Of a stretch of 64,000 nt of DNA, positions 36,785 to 46,422 are shown one piece after another. The stretch covers positions 42,908 through 106,907 of the forward strand of contig NZ_JBFEFI010000011.1 in the NCBI RefSeq assembly GCF_040717535.1, given 5' to 3'. Position numbers and translations under genes: made by a program. This DNA comes from Thalassoglobus sp. JC818 (lineage in GTDB: Bacteria > Planctomycetota > Planctomycetia > Planctomycetales > Planctomycetaceae). The notes below the pieces were generated by a model that was not told the origin of the DNA, did not search any database, and worked only from the letters and a program-made list of their open reading frames with translations. Each line of letters starts with the position of its first letter. The first letter of the stretch is position 1.

Positions 36785-39700
36785 GTGATCATTTCGCGAT
36801 CTCAACCAGCCGTTTGTGTTCATCGGTCCCTCAATGCATTAAAAGAGAAAGTGTTGTCGACGCAAGATTCAGCCAGGAGATCGACCGTGAACAACCAGGA
36901 CCGGAGTCGTCATCCGGAGCGGGCCCAACGAGTGCAAGAACTGTTTATCGAACTCGTCGAATTGCCTGCAGAACAGAGAAGTCGCCGCTTAAAAGAACTC
37001 GCCACCGAGGATTCGACGCTCGCAAAGGAGCTGGAATCGCTTCTCGCCCATCACCGAGAGGACTCTTCTTTTCTTGAAGATGGCGACGCACTCAAATTCA
37101 ATTTGGGGGAGACCCAAATCTGGAGAACTCCTCCGGCCATTCCCGGCTTTCAAGCGATTCGACAAATCGCAGAGGGAGGACAAGCTGTTGTCTTTCAGGG
37201 GCGGCAGGAATCAACGAATCAGCTAGTCGCCATAAAAGTCTTGAAGGACAACCTTCTCGGCGATAAGTCAGCCCAAAGTCGACATCTCGAAGAGATTCGC
37301 ACTCTGACACGAATTCAACATCCGAACATCGTCTCGATTGTCGATTGCGGCGTCACAGCTGACGGGCGCGAGTATTACATCACTCGCTACATCTCCGGAT
37401 ACAACCTCGACGAGTACATCAGGGAGAAGTCTCCGAAGCTGGAACAGCGGGTCGCTCTCTGTGCGAAAATCGCTCGAGCTGTCGATGCAGCACACAAGTC
37501 GGGAATCATTCACCGAGACTTGAAGCCTTCCAACATTCGAATCGACCGTCATGGCGAACCCTATGTGTTGGACTTCGGACTTGCTAAAGGAACTGACGGC
37601 CAATCGTCCATCGACTCCAACCTCAAGACAGTTCCCGGAAGCTTTGTCGGAAGCGTTCCCTGGGCAAGCCCCGAACAAGTCAACCGCAAATTCGGAGAGA
37701 TCAGTGCCAAGACGGACGTCTACCAATTAGGTGTCGTCTTCTATCAGGTCTTTGCATCCGGCGAATTCCCCTACCCTGTGACTGGGGAACTCCTCGAAGC
37801 TTTTCACAGCATCCTCGACGTTTCCCCCAAACCGCTGCCTGATGCCGGCAAAGATAAGAAGCTGGAGAGAATTGAAACCGTCCTCAGCAAGGCTCTCAGC
37901 AAAAGGCAAGATGATCGCTTCTCTTCTGCAAGAGCCTTGGCTCGGATGCTCGAGCAGTCGATTTCCATTCCTGCACAATCGCAAGTGTCGGTTCCCAGCG
38001 GAGGAAGCAAGCTCTCGTTCGCTTCGTGGATGTTCCTGTTGATCCTGTTTCTCGGGGGAATTACCGGAGCGGGATACATCTTGGACAAGTACGTCATTCC
38101 GGGAGAGATTTCACAGTTGCTGGCAGAAGCGAACGAGAAGGCACGGCAAGCAATTGCAATCCTCACTCCTGCTGCCCCTGTGGAACCAGGAGGTGTGGAA
38201 CCAGGAGGTGTGGAACCAGGAGGTGTGGAACCAGGAGGTGTGGAACCAGGAGGTGTGGAACCAGGAGGTGTGGAACCGGGAGGTGTGGAACCGGGAGGTG
38301 TGGAACCGGGAGGTGTGGAACCGGGAGGTGTGGAACCGGGAGGTGTGGAACCGGGAGGTGTGGAACCGGGAGGTGTGGAACCGGGAGGTGTGGAACCGGA
38401 AGGTGTGGAACCGGAAGACCAAAACTCAAAGCATCCTGAGTCAGGAAAAGGCAATCAGACCGAGCCTGTGAAGCCGGACGAGAAAGATGTTGCTCCGCCA
38501 CCGAGCCCTCCCAAGATCTCGATTGAAATTGCTGATCAAGAAATCTATGAAGGCGACACTGGAACCCAAGCTCTTGTCTTTCCTGTGAGACTTTCGGAAC
38601 AGAGCACAGAAGCGATCCGTGTCGGCTATCTCACCCGCTCACAAACTTCACGCACATCAGCTGACGAGCAAGATTACCAGCCTGCCGAAAAAGGGACTCT
38701 GACCTTCGCTCCGGGTGAAACTGAAAAATTCATTAAGGTCAATATCGTCGGCGACCAGGATTTTGAACCTGACGAAACCTTCAGCGTTCAGCTGATCGCC
38801 CCTGAGAACGCAGAAATTTCTCGAGACATCGCAACCGGGACCATCCTCAATGATGATCTTTATCCATCACAACCTGGAAAGCTCGACTTTCAACTGGTGG
38901 ATCGCGGATCGCTACCGGACGATTGGAAGATTGAGGGGAATACAGGAGTCGACCTCGCAAGTGGACTCCCTGCTCTCAAGATCGTTGGATCAGGGAGTGA
39001 TGAGAACGCCGTCACCAATCGTACGATTCGAGTTGGTGGCCAATTCTTTCTCGAAATGCAACTCGTCGACGAAGGCAACAACGAACTTGAATTCACTTTG
39101 GAGTCATCGAAGACAGGAGAGGTCTTTCCCTTCAGAATTGGAACCAAAAGCGTAGTGGGATGGACAGTCAATTCTGGGTTAACAAAGCTTGAGAACCTGG
39201 CTCCGAGTTCCTCTGGCAGTCGCGACGCTGTGTGGTTTCGCATTGAGAATGACCCTGACAAAGGTCTTCTTCTCATCGTGAACGGAGACTCGATGAATGC
39301 CAAGAAACTCGGAGGTCACGTCACAGGTCCATTCGATTTTCTCAAGGTGCGTTTTCACGACCGGTATCAGCAGATTTCGATCCATAACCTTCGCTGGGGC
39401 CCGATTTCTCCGACGCCACAACTCCAGACGGTGCAGTTTGGAGACCCTGATCAGAAGATTGTCGCGCCTGCGATCCCTGAAGGCTGGACCCGGATCGGCC
39501 CTGCAAATCCTGATCGGCGAACGAGATGGATTTCCGATTCTCTGCAGATTGGTGAGAACTTCACGGTAACCTTTCGAATCAATGTCCTGCGACGTGGAGA
39601 GTTCTATTTGAACTTCATTGGCGAGGCGGGAAGCATGACTATCCCAGTCAAATTCGATTTCGCCCGCGGTGTCGCGTCGATGTCCGCATGTGGTGCCCAG

Positions 39701-39892
39701 CGAGATTTCGATTATCGGTACACTTCCTACATCGTGAAGATCACCAAGTCTCAAGACGAACTGCGGATCACCGTGGGTGACCCCTCCAATACTCTTGTTG
39801 TGGATGCAAAAGACGTTGGGAATTTCGAACAAATTGAACTCGATGTGAGTTCGCCGAAGGACTTCCAAATCTCTGCGATCACCGTGAAATAG
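36785..39892 (+). CDS. Membrane Ser/Thr protein kinase with GGVEP repeats and Calx-beta domain
   Basis: This 1035-residue protein has a cytoplasmic Hanks-type kinase (about residues 120-395): glycine loop IAEGGQAVVFQG, Lys151, catalytic IIHRDLKPSN (Asp245) and DFG at 263. One transmembrane helix follows (about 408-432). Outside, residues 466-545 are sixteen repeats of Val-Glu-Pro-Gly/Glu-Gly, then a Calx-beta domain (about 578-690, VEF-like ISIEIADQEIYEGD, ending GTILNDD) and two beta-rich C-terminal segments. Two starts are plausible: GTG 36785 with AAGGAGG upstream, or GTG 36887 with AGGAGA six bases upstream, which begins closer to the homologous QDRSRHPERAQRVQELF. The divergent ECF sigma factor is a likely partner. 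The outer part probably senses or binds a ligand and signals across the membrane. Confidence 0.92.
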   Translation: MIISRSQPAVCVHRSLNALKEKVLSTQDSARRSTVNNQDRSRHPERAQRVQELFIELVELPAEQRSRRLKELATEDSTLAKELESLLAHHREDSSFLEDGDALKFNLGETQIWRTPPAIPGFQAIRQIAEGGQAVVFQGRQESTNQLVAIKVLKDNLLGDKSAQSRHLEEIRTLTRIQHPNIVSIVDCGVTADGREYYITRYISGYNLDEYIREKSPKLEQRVALCAKIARAVDAAHKSGIIHRDLKPSNIRIDRHGEPYVLDFGLAKGTDGQSSIDSNLKTVPGSFVGSVPWASPEQVNRKFGEISAKTDVYQLGVVFYQVFASGEFPYPVTGELLEAFHSILDVSPKPLPDAGKDKKLERIETVLSKALSKRQDDRFSSARALARMLEQSISIPAQSQVSVPSGGSKLSFASWMFLLILFLGGITGAGYILDKYVIPGEISQLLAEANEKARQAIAILTPAAPVEPGGVEPGGVEPGGVEPGGVEPGGVEPGGVEPGGVEPGGVEPGGVEPGGVEPGGVEPGGVEPGGVEPGGVEPEGVEPEDQNSKHPESGKGNQTEPVKPDEKDVAPPPSPPKISIEIADQEIYEGDTGTQALVFPVRLSEQSTEAIRVGYLTRSQTSRTSADEQDYQPAEKGTLTFAPGETEKFIKVNIVGDQDFEPDETFSVQLIAPENAEISRDIATGTILNDDLYPSQPGKLDFQLVDRGSLPDDWKIEGNTGVDLASGLPALKIVGSGSDENAVTNRTIRVGGQFFLEMQLVDEGNNELEFTLESSKTGEVFPFRIGTKSVVGWTVNSGLTKLENLAPSSSGSRDAVWFRIENDPDKGLLLIVNGDSMNAKKLGGHVTGPFDFLKVRFHDRYQQISIHNLRWGPISPTPQLQTVQFGDPDQKIVAPAIPEGWTRIGPANPDRRTRWISDSLQIGENFTVTFRINVLRRGEFYLNFIGEAGSMTIPVKFDFARGVASMSACGAQRDFDYRYTSYIVKITKSQDELRITVGDPSNTLVVDAKDVGNFEQIELDVSSPKDFQISAITVK
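38180..38419 (+). repeat. Sixteen-unit 15-bp tandem repeat inside the kinase gene
   Basis: The unit GTGGAACCRGGAGGT repeats 16 times without a break. Units 1-6 read CCA-GGA, units 7-14 read CCG-GGA and units 15-16 read CCG-GAA. The blocks show that the array grew by local duplication of distinct founder units. Because the unit is a multiple of three, copy number changes only lengthen or shorten the encoded Val-Glu-Pro-Gly-Gly stalk without a frameshift. All three minus frames are also open across it, which is a side effect and not evidence for genes. Confidence 0.95.
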
Positions 39893-40260
39893 TCACATCC
39901 AAGAGCGTTTGAAGTGGTCGTCAACAGATCAAACTGCTCATGAATGTGACCTTGTTCGTACCAAATGCAGTTTCCCTCCACGCCCCGTTTTCTGGAGTTC
40001 ATGAAGCGAATGTTCAGGGTTTCGGTCGAAAATCGGATTTTATTTGATTTTCCGAGAAACCTGCTTCATCCGTTGGGGTTGAAACCGCAAAATCGCTCGA
40101 ACAAAGATCGGCACGATTAAGAGGGAACGATTGCAGTACGATTCTCCTCGAATCATCGAGAGGATTGCAGCCATTTTCGGTCTTGCTCCCCAGTGTTTTC
40201 GGCCATTTTGCCTGAGAAAACCGTGGCGATGTTGTTAATCCCGAAAGAGAATCGCTGCAA
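39893..40260. other. Gap between kinase and LRR-like gene
   Basis: This 368-base stretch has no gene on either strand that I can support. The frames on the minus strand (39751-40002, 40014-40289, 40153-40440) are short and cover the coding start of the neighbour. AAGAGA lies ten bases before the ATG at 40261. Confidence 0.5.
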
Positions 40261-41565
40261 ATGATCCCAAACTCTGGACATATCCTCAACGCGGCTTTGG
40301 CTGTGATCGGGCTGATCGTCTTTCTCGTTGCCTATCAGTTTCAGAACGACAATCAGCGACTTGAAAAACTGTTCAATGAATCTGGCGTCACCTTCAAATA
40401 CGACGTCGATGGAGAAACCGCTCTCGCTGCGGAACTTCATGGCACGGATTTGACGGTCGAACTCGCTGAGGAACTCTCTGAAAAGAAAGAACTCCGCCGA
40501 CTGACGCTTTCTGAATGTGACGTTCAGAGCTCAGCTCTCGACGTGCTGGCTCGGTTGCCGAACCTCAAACACCTCTATCTTTTCAACTCCTCGACGGATC
40601 CATCGACCAACTGGTCGCCTCTCCTCGACCAATTAACGCTCGAAGATCTTGTCCTCGACAACGTCACCATCACGGATGAAGAACTCATTCGGATCAACCG
40701 GGACATGCTGACGTCACTCGATCTCAAAGACTGCGGACAACTCACCGAAAAGTCGATTAAGTCCTTCGCGGAGTCTGAGTATCTTCTGAAACTTCGAACG
40801 CGAGGAATTCCGGTTTCGATCGAACTCTGCAGGCACATTGCTCAGAACTCACCGGACTTGACCTTTCGCGTTCAACCGGAAGATTTGATTGAGTACAAAC
40901 CGCTGACCGAACGGTATGGAGTAACTCATCTTGATGATGATTTCCGAATCATCGGCGTCGAAATCAATCAGGACACTGCAGGAATTCTCGAAACCAATCA
41001 GGACCTGTTCAAGACACTCAATTCTCTACGATTGTCCAAGAGCAGCATTGATCAAGAAATTTGGGACTGGATCGAAAAGCAGGAGAAACTGGAGTCGCTG
41101 ACGATCGTCAATTCAACGATGGACCTTGACCGCTCGATCGAACCTCATCGACTGTCACAACTGCATCATTTGTACCTCGAAGGTGTGATCACCTCAGAGA
41201 ATGAAGATGAGTTCCTCATTCTTCCGGAGCTTCCGAATTTACACACCCTCACTCTCAAGTCTCCACTCTCTCCGGGAGTTTCTCTGGAAAACTTCTCGTC
41301 AGACAACCTCAGCTTCCTGAGCATCGAACAGAATCTGACCGAAGAAGATTGGCTTCGCTTGAAAGGGCATCCGCAACTCACAACGCTGATGATCCACGAT
41401 GAGAATATCGACGAAATGAGGGCCGAAGTAATCTTCAGCCTTCCGCGACTCGACCAGCTGTTCCTCATCCGATGCGAAGTTCCTGAACAAATTAGTTCAC
41501 AACTCTCGGAAGCGGACTTCTCAATGCGAGAGTACCGTTCAGGCTTCTTTCGCGATCGAGACTAA
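40261..41565 (+). CDS. Membrane-anchored leucine-rich-repeat-like protein
   Basis: The 434-residue protein has a single N-terminal hydrophobic segment (about 9-26, LNAALAVIGLIVFLVAYQF) and a long outer domain of irregular leucine-rich repeats, such as LRRLTLSECDVQSSALDVL, LPNLKHLYLF and LEDLVLDNVTITDEEL. The repeats are of the cysteine-free bacterial type, which forms a curved binding surface. It has a similar layout to the protein at 53715, although the residues are divergent. It is followed by a sulfatase 284 bases on, the same order as at 53715-56560. Function is likely binding at the cell surface; no ligand is known. Confidence 0.75.
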   Translation: MIPNSGHILNAALAVIGLIVFLVAYQFQNDNQRLEKLFNESGVTFKYDVDGETALAAELHGTDLTVELAEELSEKKELRRLTLSECDVQSSALDVLARLPNLKHLYLFNSSTDPSTNWSPLLDQLTLEDLVLDNVTITDEELIRINRDMLTSLDLKDCGQLTEKSIKSFAESEYLLKLRTRGIPVSIELCRHIAQNSPDLTFRVQPEDLIEYKPLTERYGVTHLDDDFRIIGVEINQDTAGILETNQDLFKTLNSLRLSKSSIDQEIWDWIEKQEKLESLTIVNSTMDLDRSIEPHRLSQLHHLYLEGVITSENEDEFLILPELPNLHTLTLKSPLSPGVSLENFSSDNLSFLSIEQNLTEEDWLRLKGHPQLTTLMIHDENIDEMRAEVIFSLPRLDQLFLIRCEVPEQISSQLSEADFSMREYRSGFFRDRD

Positions 41566-41849
41566 TTCCATCTCGCCTCGGAATTATTGACCTGGAAGGT
41601 CAGTCTCTCCACTGCTCTGGATGTGTGAGAGTATCGCTTTGAGTTCATTCAGTCTTTGAAGTCGCGCAATGCTGAATCTCTTTCAGCCATCGGCTATCAT
41701 CGGCAAATCCTGATTCTGCTGGACCAGCATCTCACAGAACTAGTGATGAGTTGCAGCAACCGATTCGTCACCGACGAAGCGTTGCTTCATTCTTGGTCGT
41801 GTTGAGTCAGGATGCCCCGATCGACAGACGCTCTTCAAGGAAACGCTCG

Positions 41850-43391
41850 ATGAAACATATTGGAATCTCGTTTGCCATCTCATTCTTATTGATGTTCGTT
41901 TCTTCGGCCTTTGCGGAAACGCCGAACATCATTGTGATCATGGCTGACGATTTGGGATATGGCGACGTTTCGTGCTACGGAGCAACGTCTCTGGAAACGC
42001 CGAATATCGATCGACTCGCATCCGAAGGAATTCGATTCACCAGCGGATACTGCTCCGCCTCGACATGTACCCCCACTCGTTATTCGTTTCTGACTGGAAC
42101 TTACGCATTCCGCGGAGAACGAACCGGAATTGCTCCTCCCAACGCACCGGCGATCATTCAACCCAGCACGGAAACGATCGCGTCAATTCTGCAAGATGCG
42201 GGATACACAACAGCTGTTGTTGGAAAGTGGCACCTCGGACTCGGGGGACCAGACGGACCGGACTGGAACGGAGAATTGAAACCCGGTCCGCTCGAGATTG
42301 GTTTCGATTCCTGTTTTCTCCTTCCGACGACGAACGATCGTGTTCCGCAGGTCTACGTCGAAGATCATCGCGTTTTGAATCTCGATCCGAACGATCCTCT
42401 CTGGGTGGGAAACAAAAAGCCTTCACCTGATCATCCGACTGGAATCACGCATCGTGACACACTCAAAATGAACTGGTCACACGGTCACAATTCAACGATT
42501 CACAACGGCATCAGCCGCATTGGATTTTACACCGGAGGTCACGCAGCCCGCTTTCGTGACGAAGACCTCGCAGACAAATGGGTCGAGCAGTCAAAAGAAT
42601 TCATCGCCAACAATAAAGACCAACCGTTCTTTCTCTTCTTCGCCTCCCATGACATCCACGTTCCCCGGATTCCTCACGAGCGGTTCCAAGGGGCGACTTC
42701 GCTCGGCTACCGTGGAGATGCCATCATCCAACTGGATTGGTGTGTCGGAGAGATTCTTGACGCACTTGAAGAGAACAACCTGTCGGATAAGACTCTCGTC
42801 GTTTTCTGTTCGGATAACGGTCCCGTTCTGGACGATGGGTACGAAGACGGAGCGATTGAACAGCTCGGATCTCATCGCCCGGCTGGCCAGTATTCGGGAG
42901 GGAAGTACAGCGTCTACGAAGGGGGAACTCGAACTCCATTCATCACCCGATGGACTGGTCGAATCTCGCCAGGCGTCAGTGATGAAATTGTCTGCACCAT
43001 CGATCTCGCAGCGAGTGCAGCTGCTTTGACCGATCAAAAACTCCCAAACGATGCATGCCTCGACAGCTTCAACGTTCTCGATGCTCTGTTGGGAGTCGAA
43101 GGAGCGAAAGGACGTCAGTCACTCGTCCAGCAAGACAACGGAGCCAGCGGAACATTCGGGTACCGATCAGGGAACTGGAAGCTGCATCGACACGACAGGA
43201 AACAAGCACGAAACGTTGTTGTCGAAACGCAACTTGCGAATACCCCAGTCGAGCAATTCCAGCTCTTCAACCTCGACGACGACCCGGCCGAAAAGAAAAA
43301 CATCATCGAAGCACATCCGGAAGTTGCTTCACGCATGAAAGCAGAACTCGCTGAGATTATCGAAAGCGGACGAAGCCGACCAACCGAGTGA
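41850..43391 (+). CDS. Sulfatase (arylsulfatase-like), exported
   Basis: From the ATG at 41850, with AAGGA nine bases upstream, the protein is about 513 residues. It has a signal peptide (about 1-22), the metal site NIIVIMADDLGYGDVSCYG, the formylglycine motif at Cys73 (CTPTRYSFLTG) and VVFCSDNGPVLDDGY. Thr replaces Ser in CxPSR, which is accepted by formylglycine-generating enzymes. The wording around KWHLGLGGPDGPDWNGELKPGP and GGKYSVYEGGTRTPFITRWTG is typical of planctomycete arylsulfatases. It converges on the UnbV gene at 43438 across 46 bases. A longer frame upstream to 41751 has no signal and is ignored. Confidence 0.94.
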   Translation: MKHIGISFAISFLLMFVSSAFAETPNIIVIMADDLGYGDVSCYGATSLETPNIDRLASEGIRFTSGYCSASTCTPTRYSFLTGTYAFRGERTGIAPPNAPAIIQPSTETIASILQDAGYTTAVVGKWHLGLGGPDGPDWNGELKPGPLEIGFDSCFLLPTTNDRVPQVYVEDHRVLNLDPNDPLWVGNKKPSPDHPTGITHRDTLKMNWSHGHNSTIHNGISRIGFYTGGHAARFRDEDLADKWVEQSKEFIANNKDQPFFLFFASHDIHVPRIPHERFQGATSLGYRGDAIIQLDWCVGEILDALEENNLSDKTLVVFCSDNGPVLDDGYEDGAIEQLGSHRPAGQYSGGKYSVYEGGTRTPFITRWTGRISPGVSDEIVCTIDLAASAAALTDQKLPNDACLDSFNVLDALLGVEGAKGRQSLVQQDNGASGTFGYRSGNWKLHRHDRKQARNVVVETQLANTPVEQFQLFNLDDDPAEKKNIIEAHPEVASRMKAELAEIIESGRSRPTE

Positions 43392-43437
43392 GGTTACTGG
43401 GAGGATCGACAACGGATCAACTCACAAGTTCACGTGA

Positions 43438-46422
43438 TCAGCGGCATGGGATCGTTTTCGCGACGCCGTCAACTGACTCAAAGAAACAGTTCTCGTCTGA
43501 CTCGATCACAAGCAAAGTTCCGTTAACCGGGGGCGAATCGACTTCGGTGACGAGGCCACTCGGCCAACGAACTAAAACCGACTTAACTTCGGAATGGTTT
43601 CCGAGGCCGAAGTTGAGTGTCTTCTCGTTCGAAGCCATATATCCGTCGCCGGCTGATACGCTTGCGGATAAGTCAACGTCATCGACTTTGACAATCACTC
43701 GAGCTCCGACAGCATCTCGAGAACTTTGCACTCCTACCAGCTTCACATTGAAGTAGTGATTCTCACTAACCGTCCTGTTCAAAAGAATCGTCGCTGCGGA
43801 ATTGATTTGGGAAACGACTGCGTCTCGTAACCCATCCTGATTCAAATCACCAACAGCCAGTCCTCGTCCAAGCTGTTTGCGTTCGAAGAATGCTCCTGCG
43901 TCCTCCGCAGCGATCTCCTCGAAACGTCCTTCGCCGATGTTTCGAAACAACTGCGGATTCATCGCGAACTCACCTCCGGAATCGCGATAGTCATCGACGT
44001 GACCATTCGTGACGATCAGATCCAGCCATCCGTCATGGTCCGCGTCCAAGAATTGAGTTCCCCAACCAACTTTCGGAAAACTCGGCGACATCAAACCCGA
44101 ATATCGAGTTGAATCGACGAACATTCGATCTCCGTGACTGAGATACAGCGTGTTGAATTCGTCTTCAAAATTCGTCACGAACAGATCTTCGAAGCCATCG
44201 CGATTTACGTCGCCTAAAGCAACTCCCATACAAGCCATCGCCAACCCGTCGTTATTGAAAGCTACCCCTGAAACCAACGCTCGATTTTCGAGTTTGATAT
44301 CACCACTCTCAGCGTCCGATTTCACTTTCAGCAGTTGGTTCGCAACTTGATCGCAAGCAATGAATAGTGACGGTGGTTCAGGCAGAGTTTCGGGGATCAC
44401 AACGATCCCCAGCCCTTTGCTATGCTCAGTAATTTCACTCTTTAAACAAGTCTTAAACTCACCGCTTCCGTCGCTGATCAGAATAGAATCGGCAGCCCCT
44501 TCAAATACGCTCGGTGAGCAAGCTTTCCCCTGACAGATCAGTTCGTAAATGCCAGGCCCTTGCAGATAATTAACATCAAAGAGATCAGGATTGGAATCGC
44601 CATTGAGATCCGCGATGGCAACACTCGCTGTCCACTCTCCCTGCCGCTCGCCAAGTTGCTCGGACACATCGAGAAATGTTCCATCGCCAGCATTCCAGTA
44701 CAAGGCGTTCTTTCCGATGTTGGCTACATAGATATCTGCGAACCCATCCTGATCGAAGTCACCAATCGCGACACCCTGACCGAAATCGCGTTCCGAATTG
44801 AAACCCGCCGCATCTGCGACATTCTGAAACTCTTCGCTTCCCATGTTGCGAAAGATCGCATCCGTCACTCGACCTGTCATTCCGGGAGCGGACTGACCAG
44901 TTGGCCACTCGCCCCCCTGTGAAAAGAAGAGATCCATCCTCCCATCACAGTCGAAGTCCAAGACGCCAACTCCGCCGCCCGTTTGCTCAAACATGCGAGC
45001 GCCCGGTGTGGCATCGTCGGCCCCGTTTTCATAGATGAAATTCAATGGCAATTCTTCGAAATGAATCGCCGATGGTGTTGCGGATGGCAACGAAGACTTT
45101 GACTCAACTTCCTGCCGTCGCTCAACAAAACTTGCGAAAAGATCTTCCTGATCATCAGTAATCGCCGACATGACACGAGACGCTGCCGCGACGATTTCAA
45201 GATCGTCATCGAGACGTGGGCCGAACTCCGCCAATAGTTCGTCTGGCCATGTTGCTGCTGGGAATTGCTTCTTCGCGAAAACCGACCAGGCACACGTCTC
45301 CCAGATTCGGCCTGTTGATTTCAGCAGTTCAACCACCGAGTGAACACTCTCTTCCGACTTTCCATTGGACCGCAAGACTTGATCAACCTGTTGAGAAAGC
45401 TCAAGCAGCGCTTTCGAACGATTAACGAGTTCAATATTCGGAGTTTCTCCCGATGCGGTGATCGACTGAATGAGCAAGTACATCGCCTGCCTGTGCTGAG
45501 GAGCCAGCATTAATGATTTTCGCAGGCACTGCTCTGCCACGGAGAACTCTTTCGACTGGCTGGCCCAACGTCCTCGGACGTACCAGATGTCGGGATGACT
45601 CTCTGCTTGTTCGGGAAGCGACCGATTCCAGGCTGCCAGTTCTTGATCATGCGACTCGGAGATCAGTTTTCCCAACGAGGAAAGTGTTGAGACGTCATCT
45701 GGATACCGCGCAAGGTCGTCTCGAAGTAGTTCCACGGCAGTTGCCCGATCACCTGAAGCAATCGCGGACTGAGCTTGTGCAAGCTGGACATAGCGATCAT
45801 CTGGCGCGACGGCGATGCACTCGTCGAGGTATTCTCCTGGTTCGATCGGGCGATCCAGATCTGCAAACAGGGCTAGTTCCTGAAGAGTCGCGGAGCCGCT
45901 TTGAATTAAAGCAAAGTAGTGGCCCTCAGCCTCCCAACGTCGACCTGCCATCGCTTCGAGAAATGCAAGCCGTTCATGGCAGGCGATATTCTGCGGATCA
46001 TCTTTGAGAACCAGGTGATACTGTTCAACCGCTTCGGAGAGTCGTTTGAGTTCTCGCAGCACTTCCGCGAAATAAAAACGTGCATTGTGTGATTGCGAGT
46101 TGTTTGAATCCGCGACCGCTTGAAAATAGACGCGTGCGTCTTCGAAGTCCCGACTTCTCATGGCCGCCTCACCAGCGATCATCAGTGCATCAAATCGTAA
46201 GGGGCTGGACTCCGGAACACTCGCTGCCAGTTCCTGAGCACTCTGATAGTCTCGAATCGACAAAGCATCACGAGACTGTTGCAGAAGTTGTTCATCCGTC
46301 GGTGATGAACAACCACTGGTCATGGCTAAGCAAATGCAAAAAAGGCAGACCCCATCGACGAATCGACGTGACCTGCCCTGTGATTTGTGAGATTGACTTT
46401 TCGGAATTCGCGTTCGAATCAT
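43438..46422 (-). CDS. TPR / FG-GAP / ASPIC-UnbV lipoprotein
   Basis: The 994-residue protein starts with a lipobox (AMTSGC, Cys38). Residues about 45-450 are tetratricopeptide-like helices (LSIRDYQSAQELAASV, DFEDARVYFQAVAD). Residues about 470-880 are FG-GAP/VCBS beta-propeller repeats with calcium-binding-like DxDxDG loops (GVLDFDCDGRMDLF, IGDFDQDGFADIYV, LGDVNRDGFEDLFV). The end is the ASPIC/UnbV domain (about 900-975, VGVQSSRDAVGARVIVKVD, SAGDGYMASNEKTLNFGLG). It lies last in a five-gene minus-strand row after two pseudopilins and two lipoproteins, and its start shares one base (TGATG) with the stop of the preceding lipoprotein gene. A paralogue at 50599 is divergent. It is probably an outer-surface binding or assembly scaffold. 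Confidence 0.92.
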   Translation of the reverse strand: MIRTRIPKSQSHKSQGRSRRFVDGVCLFCICLAMTSGCSSPTDEQLLQQSRDALSIRDYQSAQELAASVPESSPLRFDALMIAGEAAMRSRDFEDARVYFQAVADSNNSQSHNARFYFAEVLRELKRLSEAVEQYHLVLKDDPQNIACHERLAFLEAMAGRRWEAEGHYFALIQSGSATLQELALFADLDRPIEPGEYLDECIAVAPDDRYVQLAQAQSAIASGDRATAVELLRDDLARYPDDVSTLSSLGKLISESHDQELAAWNRSLPEQAESHPDIWYVRGRWASQSKEFSVAEQCLRKSLMLAPQHRQAMYLLIQSITASGETPNIELVNRSKALLELSQQVDQVLRSNGKSEESVHSVVELLKSTGRIWETCAWSVFAKKQFPAATWPDELLAEFGPRLDDDLEIVAAASRVMSAITDDQEDLFASFVERRQEVESKSSLPSATPSAIHFEELPLNFIYENGADDATPGARMFEQTGGGVGVLDFDCDGRMDLFFSQGGEWPTGQSAPGMTGRVTDAIFRNMGSEEFQNVADAAGFNSERDFGQGVAIGDFDQDGFADIYVANIGKNALYWNAGDGTFLDVSEQLGERQGEWTASVAIADLNGDSNPDLFDVNYLQGPGIYELICQGKACSPSVFEGAADSILISDGSGEFKTCLKSEITEHSKGLGIVVIPETLPEPPSLFIACDQVANQLLKVKSDAESGDIKLENRALVSGVAFNNDGLAMACMGVALGDVNRDGFEDLFVTNFEDEFNTLYLSHGDRMFVDSTRYSGLMSPSFPKVGWGTQFLDADHDGWLDLIVTNGHVDDYRDSGGEFAMNPQLFRNIGEGRFEEIAAEDAGAFFERKQLGRGLAVGDLNQDGLRDAVVSQINSAATILLNRTVSENHYFNVKLVGVQSSRDAVGARVIVKVDDVDLSASVSAGDGYMASNEKTLNFGLGNHSEVKSVLVRWPSGLVTEVDSPPVNGTLLVIESDENCFFESVDGVAKTIPCR

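Noticed and set aside
38111..38501. Long open frames on both strands across the 15-bp repeat
   Set aside because: A repeat unit divisible by three keeps every frame open once one unit is open; only the plus frame joins a kinase and Calx-beta domain.
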